The notes beneath the pieces were generated by a model. That model had not been told where the DNA came from. It ran no database searches and saw only the letters and a program-made list of their open reading frames with translations. Both the position numbers and the translations under genes were made by a program. DNA of 64,000 nucleotides, taken from NCBI GenBank assembly GCA_035798135.1, contig JAPFBR010000008.1, forward strand, positions 50,924-114,923, read 5' to 3'. The DNA comes from Sediminicola sp035798135. GTDB taxonomy: Bacteria; Bacteroidota; Bacteroidia; Flavobacteriales; Flavobacteriaceae. Positions 24,482 to 32,991 of this stretch are shown in pieces. The number at the start of each line of letters is the position of its first letter. The stretch's first letter is position 1.

Positions 24482-26539
24482 ATGAAGAAATATATATCTT
24501 CCATTTTTATGCTGCTATCCTTAGCAGTATTTTCCCAAGAATTAACAGTAACAGAAAAACTTATCAACCCATCAAAAAGGATAAATGATGGTGTTATAGA
24601 ACTTGAGGTAGATGGAGGAACAGCCCCATATACCTACAAATGGAGCAACCAAGCAACACCTTTGACTTCTAACAGAGCAAGTGGCTTGGTAGAAGGTCTA
24701 ACCTATGATGTGACCATAACGGATGCCAGTGGGTTGTCCTTTTCAAAAGAATATAAGGTTCCAACTGAAGAAATCACGGAAGTATTCAATGGTGCAATGA
24801 CCCCTGCGGTTAGTGCATTGGGATCTGTGTTGTTTTGGGATCCTTTTGCCGCTATCGGAATATATGACCCGGTGATTTATGCAGATGTTAAACGAATAGG
24901 AGCGCCAGGTTGGTCTCCAGAAGCGAACAATAAATATGTACTTCGGGAATGGTTAAAGCCAGAAGGGGCAAAAGTAAAAAAAGGGGATGCAATTGCCATT
25001 GTCACTATGAATAGTGGGGTAACGGAAACGGTAAATTCCCCCGTTGATGGGACTCTAAAATATTTGGTTAAAGAAGGAGGGGTTATTTATGATTCCAACA
25101 ATCAGGAAGATGTAATAAAACAAGGGGCACATTTCATGGCCTCTATTAAATATGACAGTCCAGAAATAATAAGACATCCAAATGGGGATCCACAAGAAAA
25201 AGGAATTCCATTTATAGTAATATGGTTGGTATTGGGGGCATTGTTCTTTACCCTAAGGATGGGCTTTATCAACGTTAGGGGCTTTAGACATTCTTTGGAT
25301 TTGGCAAGAGGGAAATATGATGATCCAGATGCCCCCGGACAAGTTACGCATTTTCAGGCCTTGGCTACCGCGGTGTCAGGTACCGTGGGATTGGGGAATA
25401 TTGCAGGAGTTGGAGTTGCGATTTCATTAGGAGGCGCTGGAGCTACATTCTGGATGATCGTATGTGGATTATTGGGAATGTCATCAAAATTTGTAGAGTG
25501 TACCTTAGGAGTGAAATATAGAAACATCCTTCCCGATGGTCGTGTCTTTGGGGGACCAATGAACTATTTGAGATATGGTCTTGAAAAAAGAAACATGAAA
25601 GGCATTGGAAAGGTTTTGGCAGGATTGTTTGCCGTACTTGCCGTAGGTGCTTCTTTTGGTGGGGGCAATATGTTCCAGGCCAACCAGTCCTTTGAACAAT
25701 TATCCGGTCAATTCCCGGCACTAGTAGGAAATGGATTTTGGTTTGGTATAATTACAGCTATTCTAGTTGGAGTTGTAATCATCGGGGGAATCAATAGTAT
25801 TGCCAATGTTACCGGTAGGGTAGTGCCAGTCATGGCTTCCGTTTACATTGTAGCAGCTTTGGCAGTAATCATAATGAACATAGAGAATATTGGACCTGCA
25901 TTTTCTGCGATTTATGATGGCGCATTTAGTCCAAGTGCACTTAAAGGTGGTATTGTAGGGGTGCTGATCGTAGGATTTCAACGAGCGGCCTTTTCCAATG
26001 AAGCCGGGGTAGGTTCTGCGGCCATTGCCCATAGTACAGCAAAGACCCACCATCCTCCATCGGAAGGCTTTGTGGCACTTTTAGAGCCATTTATAGATAC
26101 TGTGGTTGTATGTACACTAACTGCCTTGGTACTTATCTTCACAGGGATGCATGAGGTTGAAGGTATGGCAGGTGCGCAATTGACATCTGATGCCTTTGGA
26201 AGCCAAATTTCATGGTTCCCTTATGTGTTGGCCTTAGCGGTATTTCTTTTCGCATTTTCTACCATGATATCATGGTCTTATTATGGAATGAGAGCTTGGA
26301 CTTATTTGTTCGGAAAAAGCAGAAAAACGGAATTTGCATATAAAATGTTATTCTTGGTATTTGTTGTCATTGGTGCTTCCGTGAGTTTAGGAGCAGTATT
26401 GGATTTTTCCGATATGATGATCTTGGCCATGTCCTTCCCGAATATAATAGGATTGTATATTATGTCCGGAGAGGTGAAAATTGACTTGAACAAGTACTTG
26501 ATTGATTTGAAGGCAAATAAATTATTCAGAAAGCAATAG
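24482..26539 (+). CDS. AGCS sodium:alanine/glycine symporter with N-terminal SprB-like and lipoyl-like domains
   Basis: The 685-residue protein is longer than typical AGCS carriers (about 450-500). A signal peptide (MKKYISSIFMLLSLAVFSQ) precedes a beta-sandwich segment at about 25-95 that looks like a SprB repeat (GGTAPYTYKWSNQATPL, GLTYDVTITDASGL). At about 153-220 is a lipoyl/biotinyl-like hammerhead (EGAKVKKGDAIAIV, VNSPVDGTLKYLVKEGG) lacking the modifiable MKM-type lysine. The carrier starts near residue 240 and has the AGCS signatures GTVGLGNIAGVGVAI and FQRAAFSNEAGVGSAA. It imports alanine, glycine or a similar amino acid with Na+. The N-terminal half would face the periplasm. An NSS carrier follows. 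Confidence 0.9.
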   Translation: MKKYISSIFMLLSLAVFSQELTVTEKLINPSKRINDGVIELEVDGGTAPYTYKWSNQATPLTSNRASGLVEGLTYDVTITDASGLSFSKEYKVPTEEITEVFNGAMTPAVSALGSVLFWDPFAAIGIYDPVIYADVKRIGAPGWSPEANNKYVLREWLKPEGAKVKKGDAIAIVTMNSGVTETVNSPVDGTLKYLVKEGGVIYDSNNQEDVIKQGAHFMASIKYDSPEIIRHPNGDPQEKGIPFIVIWLVLGALFFTLRMGFINVRGFRHSLDLARGKYDDPDAPGQVTHFQALATAVSGTVGLGNIAGVGVAISLGGAGATFWMIVCGLLGMSSKFVECTLGVKYRNILPDGRVFGGPMNYLRYGLEKRNMKGIGKVLAGLFAVLAVGASFGGGNMFQANQSFEQLSGQFPALVGNGFWFGIITAILVGVVIIGGINSIANVTGRVVPVMASVYIVAALAVIIMNIENIGPAFSAIYDGAFSPSALKGGIVGVLIVGFQRAAFSNEAGVGSAAIAHSTAKTHHPPSEGFVALLEPFIDTVVVCTLTALVLIFTGMHEVEGMAGAQLTSDAFGSQISWFPYVLALAVFLFAFSTMISWSYYGMRAWTYLFGKSRKTEFAYKMLFLVFVVIGASVSLGAVLDFSDMMILAMSFPNIIGLYIMSGEVKIDLNKYLIDLKANKLFRKQ

Positions 26540-26568
26540 ACAAAACAGTCATTTTTTGACAATATTTT

Positions 26569-26611
26569 AAAATCCCGTTTAAGTTGTCAAAGACAACTTA
26601 AACGGGATTTT
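26569..26611. terminator. Perfect 20-bp hairpin after the AGCS gene
   Basis: AAAATCCCGTTTAAGTTGTC pairs perfectly with GACAACTTAAACGGGATTTT around a 3-nt loop. Both flanks are T/A-rich, so it can terminate in either direction; here it ends the AGCS transcript. Confidence 0.85.
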
Positions 26612-26664
26612 CTATTTCAGAATATTTTTCTTTTGCGTGTGTGTTTTTTTACGATATTTCATGC

Positions 26665-26691
26665 CGGTTAAATAGATACTAGATTTAACCG
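26665..26691. promoter_or_regulatory. Inverted repeat immediately upstream of the NSS gene
   Basis: CGGTTAAAT (26665-26673), 9-nt spacer, ATTTAACCG (26683-26691), ending 8 bp before the start codon. Operator or 5'-UTR hairpin; undetermined. Confidence 0.55.
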
Positions 26692-26698
26692 TGACATC

Positions 26699-28513
26699 AT
26701 GGCAAAAACATCAGATTCCTGGGGTTCCAGGATGGGGTTAATTTTGGCAATGGCAGGAAACGCTGTGGGATTGGGTAACTTCCTTCGCTTTCCAGTACAA
26801 GCTGTTCAAAATGGAGGGGGAGCATTCATCATTCCATATTTGGTTTGTTTCTTATTAATGGGGATTCCCTTACTGTTTATCGAGTGGTCATCTGGAAGAT
26901 ATGGCGGCAAGTTTGGCAACCATAGTACACCTTATATCTTCGACTCCATGGTCAAGGGTAGGATCTTAAAATATATCGGGGTCTTCGGAATTTTCACCAA
27001 TTTGGCCATTGTGGCCTATTATGCCTATATAGAATCCTGGACGCTTTCCTACGTGTACCATTCTATAGTCGGTACTTTCGGAGGGATGTCCCAGGGAGAA
27101 GTGGCGGGATTTTTTAATTCCTACGTGGATGTGGGCTATAGTACAACAGGGATTCCCTTTGAGGCCATCGTGTTTTATGTGCTTTGCTTGGCCTTGAATA
27201 CCTTTATCCTTTCAAAGGGATTGGGTGGGGTAGAAAAGGTGGCGAAGATAGGGATGCCCCTTTTAATTTTGTTTGGAGTGTTTCTTGCCATTCGTGGCTA
27301 TACCCTTGGGACCAGTGGCGCTTCTGATCTTTTTCCAGATGCCAATGCTTGGGATGGTTTAAATTTTCTTTGGACCCCACAATACGATACCTTATTGAAT
27401 CCCAAAGTGTGGTTGGCGGCTGCGGGACAAATATTCTTTACCCTCTCTGTGGGTATGGGGACCATTCATTGTTATGCATCTTATGTAAGGAGCAAGGATG
27501 ATATCGCATTAAATGCCGTTTCCGCCGGTTTCATGAACGGTTTTGTGGAAGTTGTACTGGGGAGTGCCATTGTTATTCCAATTGCTGCCGGATATCTTGG
27601 TTTGGATTGGGTAATCAATAATGCAGGTTTCGGGATGGCGTTTCAAACCATGCCATATCTTTTTCAGCAATGGGGCCCAATTTTGGCAGCTGTAGCTGGA
27701 GTAATGTGGTTTGGATTATTGTTTTTCGCAGGGATTACCAGTTCTCTAGCTATGGGGACTCCCTGGATCGGTTTTATGAGGGACGAGTTTGGTTGGGGAC
27801 AGATAAAAGGAGCTTGGTCGTTTGGTGCATTGGCCTTGTTGATGGGATTGCCAACCGTATTCTTTTATCAAGAGGGAGTGTTTGATGATTACGATTATTG
27901 GGGAGGTACCGTAAGCCTAGTGGTTTTTGCCTTCTTTGAGGTAATACTTTTTGCTTGGATTTTTGGTATGGAGAAAGGATGGAAAGAAATAAACACCGGA
28001 GCCGATATAAAAATTCCTTTGGTCTATAAATTTATCATCAAATTTATTACCCCTGTATTGTTGGGCTGGGTCTTTTTGGCCAGTATCCCCAATATGGTTG
28101 ATAATATCCTTCATAAGGATACTTACAACAATTCTTCCTTTGCAAACGAATACTATGCGGAAAAATTCAATGCGGATGGTACTTCAATGGGAACTGTAGA
28201 TAAGGTGGGACCACAGGAGATTAAATTTTCCTTTGAAAATATTAAAAAACGGTATGACAAAGTTAAGGAGGTCTCTTTTGAGGAAAAATTTATCGACTTT
28301 AAAACATATTCTTTCAAAGAGGATCAAATAACAGTTGTAAAGGTAGGCGATCTGGTTAAACCTGGGGATGTCATTGCCAAAGGTTCGTTTATCAATAAAG
28401 TATTTTATAAGAATATCGGCAGAACCATGTTGCTTGCCATGTTTGCATTTATTACATTTTTAGTATATTTAGCTTATAACAAACGCAGAAGAGAGGGGAG
28501 GGCAACATTATGA
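26699..28513 (+). CDS. Sodium-dependent NSS (SNF) family transporter
   Basis: A 604-residue carrier of the LeuT fold. GNAVGLGNFLRFP at residues 20-32 is the Na+ and substrate site in TM1, followed by NGGGAFIIPYLV and GIPLLFIEWSSGRYG. IFFTLSVGMGTIHCYASY is TM6-like and GITSSLAMGTPWIGF TM8. Between the last two membrane helices (about 470-573) is an unusual ~105-residue extramembrane insertion ending with a half lipoyl-like motif (VKVGDLVKPGDVIAKGS). Typical NSS proteins lack it. The stop codon overlaps the start of a 51-residue subunit gene (ATGA). It imports an amino acid with Na+; the substrate is unknown. Confidence 0.93.
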   Translation: MAKTSDSWGSRMGLILAMAGNAVGLGNFLRFPVQAVQNGGGAFIIPYLVCFLLMGIPLLFIEWSSGRYGGKFGNHSTPYIFDSMVKGRILKYIGVFGIFTNLAIVAYYAYIESWTLSYVYHSIVGTFGGMSQGEVAGFFNSYVDVGYSTTGIPFEAIVFYVLCLALNTFILSKGLGGVEKVAKIGMPLLILFGVFLAIRGYTLGTSGASDLFPDANAWDGLNFLWTPQYDTLLNPKVWLAAAGQIFFTLSVGMGTIHCYASYVRSKDDIALNAVSAGFMNGFVEVVLGSAIVIPIAAGYLGLDWVINNAGFGMAFQTMPYLFQQWGPILAAVAGVMWFGLLFFAGITSSLAMGTPWIGFMRDEFGWGQIKGAWSFGALALLMGLPTVFFYQEGVFDDYDYWGGTVSLVVFAFFEVILFAWIFGMEKGWKEINTGADIKIPLVYKFIIKFITPVLLGWVFLASIPNMVDNILHKDTYNNSSFANEYYAEKFNADGTSMGTVDKVGPQEIKFSFENIKKRYDKVKEVSFEEKFIDFKTYSFKEDQITVVKVGDLVKPGDVIAKGSFINKVFYKNIGRTMLLAMFAFITFLVYLAYNKRRREGRATL

Positions 28514-28665
28514 ACACGTCAGCTTTAATTGTTATGTTTTTAGCCCAGGGAATCGTAATATTCTTTGCTGGATACTTTTTTTACAAGGTATTGACCATTC
28601 CCCCAAAGCCAGAACCGGATTCGTATTCAGAGAATGACGATGAGGTAATCAGACAAAATGAATAA
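28510..28665 (+). CDS. NSS transporter small subunit (MetS-like)
   Basis: A 51-residue protein beginning MNTSALIVMFLAQGIVIFF, a single membrane helix, then YFFYKVLTIPPKPEPDS and an acidic tail. Its ATG overlaps the NSS stop as ATGA, so translation is coupled. Small one-helix proteins directly after NSS carriers are known from the MetPS methionine/alanine system of Corynebacterium, where MetS is essential for transport. The match here is by gene position, size and helix, not by clear sequence identity. Confidence 0.72.
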   Translation: MNTSALIVMFLAQGIVIFFAGYFFYKVLTIPPKPEPDSYSENDDEVIRQNE

Positions 28666-28675
28666 GTAACTCAAT

Positions 28676-29554
28676 TTGAGAAAAAAAGAAAGGACATCCC
28701 ATTTTAGGTTCAACAAACGGGAACGGAATGGGATGTTCTTTTTGCTTGCTATCATTTTAGTGTTGCAAATAGGCTATTTTTATCTTAAAATTTATCCTGT
28801 CCCTGTTGAAAGTTCGTTCTTCCCGGATAAAGACGCTCAAAATAAAATAGAGGCAATGAGGGCGGTGCGGGAACCCTTGACCCTATTTCCCTTTAATCCA
28901 AACTTTATAAGTGACCATAAGGGCTATGTGCTCGGGATGAGCGTGATTGAAATTGATAGGCTCCATGCATATAGGGCAGAAGGTAAGTACGTGAACTCTA
29001 TTTCAGATTTTCAGCAAGTCACGCAAATAAATGACTCATTGTTGATTGGGATTTCCCCCTTCTTTAAGTTTCCTGAATGGACAGAGGAAAAAGGAACCTC
29101 CTCATCAACGGCCAAAACAAATCAAGGGTTCGCCTCAAAAAAGGTCAAGATTATTTCGGTAAGGGATCTTAATACGGTTACGGCGGAAGAACTAAAAATA
29201 GTCCGTGGAATAGGGGATAAGCTATCCGTGCGCATCATTAAATTTAGGGATCGCTTGGGTGGCTTTTTACAAGAAGGTCAACTCTATCATGTTTATGGTC
29301 TGGAGCGGGAGGTCGCATCCCGGGTCCTGGACAGGTTCAAGCTTTTGAGTAAACCTCAAGTCGCAAAAATCAATGTCAATTCAGCTTCGAGTGATGAGTT
29401 GTCCCAATTGATCTATATTCCCTATGCGTTGTCCAAGGCCATTGTGGCTTATCGGGAAAGAAATGGTGATATTGCCAGTTTTGAGGAATTAAAAGAAATA
29501 CAAGGTTTTCCTGCGGATAGGATTGATATAATTAAATTATATTTGTCATTATAA
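28676..29554 (+). CDS. Helix-hairpin-helix (ComEA-type) membrane protein
   Basis: The 292-residue protein has an N-terminal basic tail and one membrane helix (MFFLLAIILVLQIGYFYL). A middle and a C-terminal helix-hairpin-helix region follow: DLNTVTAEELKIVRGIGDKLSVRIIKFR and NVNSASSDELSQLIYIPY. DNA-binding HhH repeats of this sort occur in ComEA. Translation appears to start at a TTG (28676); the only ATG, at residue 20, would delete the conserved basic start. It lies 10 bp from the NSS small subunit. The role may be DNA uptake or unknown; the anchor is extracytoplasmic. Confidence 0.82.
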   Translation: MRKKERTSHFRFNKRERNGMFFLLAIILVLQIGYFYLKIYPVPVESSFFPDKDAQNKIEAMRAVREPLTLFPFNPNFISDHKGYVLGMSVIEIDRLHAYRAEGKYVNSISDFQQVTQINDSLLIGISPFFKFPEWTEEKGTSSSTAKTNQGFASKKVKIISVRDLNTVTAEELKIVRGIGDKLSVRIIKFRDRLGGFLQEGQLYHVYGLEREVASRVLDRFKLLSKPQVAKINVNSASSDELSQLIYIPYALSKAIVAYRERNGDIASFEELKEIQGFPADRIDIIKLYLSL

Positions 29555-29563
29555 AAAAAAGCT

Positions 29564-30733
29564 ATGCAAAGTATGTACTTCACTGAAGAACATCAACTAT
29601 TCAGGCAAAGCCTGAAAGATTTTTTACAAAAAGAAGTTGTTCCCAATATAGATAAATGGGAGGAAAGCGGAACCATTGAAAGGTTTATTTGGAAGAAATT
29701 TGGCGATATGGGCTACTTTGGTCTCGCCACTCCAGAAAAAGATGGTGGATTAGGTTTAGACCTATTTTATACGGTTATTTTTCTGGAAGAATTGCAAAAG
29801 GTAAATTCGGGAGGATTTGCAGCTGCTATTTGGGCACATGCTTATTTGGCTATGACCCACTTGAACAAGGAAGCTGATGCCAATATCAAGGAAAAATATT
29901 TAAGACCAAGTGTTGATGGGGAAAAAGTTGGTTGTTTGTGCATAACAGAACCCTTTGGAGGAAGTGATGTTGCAGCCATGCGCTCAACTGCCGTTAGGGA
30001 AGGTGATTATTATATCTTAAATGGTTCCAAAACCTTCATTACCAATGGAGTTTATGCGGACTATATGATTGTTGCAGCAAAGACGAATCCTTCTCTTGGA
30101 AATAAAGGAATTAGCATTTTTGTTGTAGATAGGCAAAGCAAAGGGGTAACGGCTAGCAAACTAAATAAATTAGGTTGGCGTGCTTCGGATACTGCGGAAT
30201 TAGCTTTCGATAATGTTAAAATACCAGTTGAAAACCTTATGGGTGAGGAAGATATGGGATTTTCCTACATCATGGAACATTTCTCATTGGAGCGTTTGAT
30301 TATGGGAATTAATGCCCATGCAAGATCGGAACATGTTTTGGAATATGCGTTAAATTATATGTCAGAAAGAGAGGCTTTCGGAAAGACAATTAATAAATTC
30401 CAGGCCTTAAGACATAAAATTGCAGATTTATATGCAGATATAGATATGTGTAAGGAATATAATTATTCAGTAGCCTATCGTTTGAATAAGGGGCAATACG
30501 TAGTTAAGGAAGCCACTATTTCCAAATTAAAATCCACCAAAATGGCCGATGAGGTTGCTTATGAATGTTTGCAATTTCTAGGAGGTTATGGCTATATAGA
30601 AGATTATCCTATGGCACGTAACTTTAGGGATAGTAGATTGGGGCCAATTGGCGGTGGTACGTCGGAAATACTTCGGGAAATCATAGCTAAGATGGTTATA
30701 GATAAAAAGGAATATAAGCCCGCTAACGTTTAA
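29564..30733 (+). CDS. Acyl-CoA dehydrogenase (long-chain/isovaleryl-like group)
   Basis: The 389-residue flavoprotein has CLCITEPFGGSDVAAMRSTA, the FAD/substrate loop, and REAFGKTINKFQALRHKIADL, the FAD adenosine region. At the position of the usual catalytic Glu of MCAD (YEGTSQI) it has IGGGTSEI, so the base must lie elsewhere, as in long-chain and isovaleryl-CoA enzymes where a helix-G Glu is used (candidates in the FSLERLIMGINAHARSEHV region). It follows the HhH gene by 9 bp. Its substrate is not predictable. Confidence 0.93.
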   Translation: MQSMYFTEEHQLFRQSLKDFLQKEVVPNIDKWEESGTIERFIWKKFGDMGYFGLATPEKDGGLGLDLFYTVIFLEELQKVNSGGFAAAIWAHAYLAMTHLNKEADANIKEKYLRPSVDGEKVGCLCITEPFGGSDVAAMRSTAVREGDYYILNGSKTFITNGVYADYMIVAAKTNPSLGNKGISIFVVDRQSKGVTASKLNKLGWRASDTAELAFDNVKIPVENLMGEEDMGFSYIMEHFSLERLIMGINAHARSEHVLEYALNYMSEREAFGKTINKFQALRHKIADLYADIDMCKEYNYSVAYRLNKGQYVVKEATISKLKSTKMADEVAYECLQFLGGYGYIEDYPMARNFRDSRLGPIGGGTSEILREIIAKMVIDKKEYKPANV

Positions 30734-31012
30734 TTACATTTAAATATCAATCTAGAATTAGTATATAAATCTGTTGCACGTACTAATAAGGGTACAATTG
30801 CGTGTAATACTTTAAATCAATAACAAGGAGATGATAGGGTAAAAATTGTTTCTTTATTTGAAACGGATGGAAATTAAAATCATCAATAAATGAGGGCATT
30901 TATAAATTGAGTTGATTGTACAGGATTTGCCTTTAAGAAATAGTTTATGTTACTGGTTTTCCAACTATTAATAGCATATTGATTTTAAAGGTAATTTTTA
31001 TTTGGATTTAGG
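30734..31012. other. Non-coding gap before rpsU
   Basis: About 280 bases, AT-rich, without gene, RNA or terminator that I can support. The last part leads into the rpsU promoter. Confidence 0.5.
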
Positions 31013-31042
31013 TTGTCCAATTGAATATAGTTACTATATTTG
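31013..31042 (+). promoter_or_regulatory. rpsU promoter
   Basis: TTG at 31013-31015, 19-nt spacer, TATATTTG at 31035-31042: full match to the Bacteroidota -33/-7 consensus, 39 bp before the rpsU start. Confidence 0.85.
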
Positions 31043-31062
31043 CAGTCTTAAAAATCACAAAA

Positions 31063-31071
31063 GAGAGGAGG
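31063..31071 (+). promoter_or_regulatory. Strong Shine-Dalgarno sequence of rpsU
   Basis: GAGAGGAGG lies 9-10 nt before the ATG at 31081. Almost no other gene in the window has a recognisable SD, so this stands out and fits the known autoregulation of bS21 in Flavobacteriia. Confidence 0.85.
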
Positions 31072-31080
31072 TTAAAGCTT

Positions 31081-31275
31081 ATGTTAATTATACCAATTAA
31101 AGAAGGAGAAAATATAGATAGGCCGCTAAAGCGTTTCAAGCGAAAGTTTGATAAGACTGGCACTATGCGTCAGTTGCGAAAGCGTCAGGCATTCAGTAAG
31201 CCTTCTGTAGAGCGAAGAGCTCAAGTTCAAAAAGCACAATATATCCAAGGTCTTAGAGATCAAGAAGAGATATAG
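31081..31275 (+). CDS. rpsU: 30S ribosomal protein bS21
   Basis: The 64-residue protein, starting MLIIPIKEGENIDRPLKRF and continuing KRKFDKTGTMRQLRKR, is bS21. In flavobacterial ribosomes bS21 (with bS6 and bS18) helps sequester the anti-Shine-Dalgarno. The start at 31081 is set by the consensus SD; an open frame further upstream (31021) is not used. It has its own promoter and terminator. Confidence 0.97.
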   Translation: MLIIPIKEGENIDRPLKRFKRKFDKTGTMRQLRKRQAFSKPSVERRAQVQKAQYIQGLRDQEEI

Positions 31276-31296
31276 TTCCTTGGAACGAGATAAGTA

Positions 31297-31332
31297 AGAG
31301 AATCCTGCCATTGGCGGGATTCTCTTTTTTTA
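31297..31332 (+). terminator. rpsU terminator
   Basis: AAGAGAATCC-TGCC-ATT-GGC-GGGATTCTCTT hairpin followed by seven T. Strong Rho-independent terminator. Confidence 0.88.
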
Positions 31333-31380
31333 TGCGCAATCCTGTCATTAAAATAGTAACTTAGCTATTAAAGTTGGCCT

Positions 31381-32271
31381 ATGTCTATTCCGTCTTTTTT
31401 GTCATATCTTTCTCTGGAACGGAAATATTCTCCCCATACAGTTACCGCCTACAAAGCCGATTTGGAGGAATGGATTTTGTTTTGTTCCAAAGAATATTCG
31501 CTGGACGACATTGATATGGCCAATTACAGCCTCATTAGAAGTTGGATTGTCCAGTTGGTGGACTCCAAGGTGTCCAATAGAACGATCAATCGGAAAATAG
31601 CCTCATTAAAGGCGTATTATAGATTCCTGTTGCGGATTGGGCATATATCTTCCAATCCGTTGGTGAAGCATACAGCTTTAAAAACCGCAAAAAAAGTGGA
31701 GATACCGTTTTCTGAATTAGAAATGGAAGCCGTTCTACAACACATAAACTATACCGATGATTTTGAGGGGGCACGGGATAAGTTGATCGTGGCCTTGTTG
31801 TATACCACAGGGATCCGAAGGGCGGAAATGATAAATTTGAAGCTTGGCAATGTGGATTTTTCATCGAGGACCCTCAAGGTGTTGGGGAAGCGCAATAAAG
31901 AGCGTATCCTGCCCTTGTTGCCTTCTACACAGGAGTTGTTTCATGGCTATTTTGCTTTCAGGGATAACCTGGAATGTATTGGGGATGGGGAATTCGTCTT
32001 TCTATCGAAAGGGGGCAATAAAATATATGAAACACTTGTTTATAGAATTATAAATCGGTATTTTAGTGAAGTGTCCTCCAAGGTAAAGAAGAGTCCACAT
32101 ATATTAAGACACACATTTGCGACTCATTTGCTCAACAAGGGTGCAGATTTAAATTCGGTCAAAGAATTGTTGGGTCATTCAAGTTTGGCCTCCACGCAGG
32201 TATACACCCATAACAATATTGCCGAACTTAAAAAAGTACATTTCACTTCCCATCCAAGAAATAAGAAATAG
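31381..32271 (+). CDS. Xer-type tyrosine recombinase
   Basis: The 296-residue protein has the SAM-like N-terminal core-binding domain (LSLERKYSPHTVTAYKADLEEW) and the catalytic domain with Arg in TTGIRRAEMINL, then HILRHTFATHLLNKGADL (HxxR), ELLGHSSLASTQVYTH with the His and the nucleophile Tyr. Length and motifs fit XerC or XerD, which resolve chromosome dimers at dif; the two cannot be told apart here. Not next to integrase-type features, so it is a housekeeping copy rather than a phage integrase. Confidence 0.93.
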   Translation: MSIPSFLSYLSLERKYSPHTVTAYKADLEEWILFCSKEYSLDDIDMANYSLIRSWIVQLVDSKVSNRTINRKIASLKAYYRFLLRIGHISSNPLVKHTALKTAKKVEIPFSELEMEAVLQHINYTDDFEGARDKLIVALLYTTGIRRAEMINLKLGNVDFSSRTLKVLGKRNKERILPLLPSTQELFHGYFAFRDNLECIGDGEFVFLSKGGNKIYETLVYRIINRYFSEVSSKVKKSPHILRHTFATHLLNKGADLNSVKELLGHSSLASTQVYTHNNIAELKKVHFTSHPRNKK

Positions 32272-32314
32272 TACAAGATTTTATTTCAATGTTTAATTTT
32301 TAAAATTTCAGCCT

Positions 32315-32611
32315 ATGAAAGTAAATGTTCAATCCGTTAATTTCAATGCGGAAGGAAAGCTAATTGACTTTGTTCATTCCAGATTGAACAAGTTGGATCA
32401 ATTTTACGACAAGATCATCAGTTCTGATGTCTACCTGAAGGTGGAGAATACAAGTTCCAAAGAAAATAAAATTGTTGAGATTAAAGTTCATGTCCCCAAA
32501 GATCAATTCATAATAAAAAAGCAGTGTAAAACGTTCGAAGAGGCTGTGGATGTGGCATCTAGTTCATTGGAGAGAAAATTGGTAAAACGCAAGGAAAAAT
32601 TAAAAGCATAA
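32315..32611 (+). CDS. hpf: Ribosome hibernation-promoting factor, short type
   Basis: The 98-residue protein starts MKVNVQSVNFNAEGKLIDFV and contains KLDQFYDKIISSDVYLKVE and IEIKVHVPKDQFIIKK. Length and motifs match short HPF/RaiA proteins that bind at the A and P sites of idle 30S subunits. Its position among bS21, tRNAs and tuf fits a ribosome-related cluster. A Lys-rich C-terminus follows. Confidence 0.9.
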   Translation: MKVNVQSVNFNAEGKLIDFVHSRLNKLDQFYDKIISSDVYLKVENTSSKENKIVEIKVHVPKDQFIIKKQCKTFEEAVDVASSSLERKLVKRKEKLKA

Positions 32612-32638
32612 GTTTGGTTAAAATTATTTGAAAAATGT

Positions 32639-32668
32639 TTTGAATAAATAAAAAAACGTATACATTTG
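32639..32668 (+). promoter_or_regulatory. Promoter of the tRNA-tuf operon
   Basis: TTTG at 32639-32642, 18-nt spacer, TACATTTG at 32661-32668, 52 bp before the first tRNA. Confidence 0.75.
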
Positions 32669-32719
32669 CAGTCCGTTAGAAATAGCGGGCTTTTTTGTGA
32701 GAGAAAAAGATGTTAAAAG

Positions 32720-32793
32720 GCCGATGTAGCTCAGCTGGCTAGAGCAGCTGATTTGTAATCAGCAGGTCGTGGGTTCGAGTCCCTCTATCGGCT
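32720..32793 (+). tRNA. tRNA-Thr (TGT)
   Basis: Acceptor GCCGATG/TATCGGC, anticodon arm GCTGA-TTTGTAA-TCAGC, T-loop GTTCGAG. 74 nt with an unpaired discriminator T; CCA not encoded. Confidence 0.97.
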
Positions 32794-32817
32794 CTTAAGT
32801 TCTTAAAATATTGGATT

Positions 32818-32899
<82 letters not shown>

Positions 32900-32991
32900 C
32901 AAAAAGGCTTAAAGGGTCTTTGTATGAAAATACAGAATGTTTGTTTTTGAAATTATGAAATAGATTTTTAGGTTTGCCTAAAAATTGAAAT

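Noticed and set aside
31381..32271. Xer recombinase as marker of an integrated element
   Set aside because: Flanked by housekeeping genes, no attachment-site repeats, no phage or plasmid genes.
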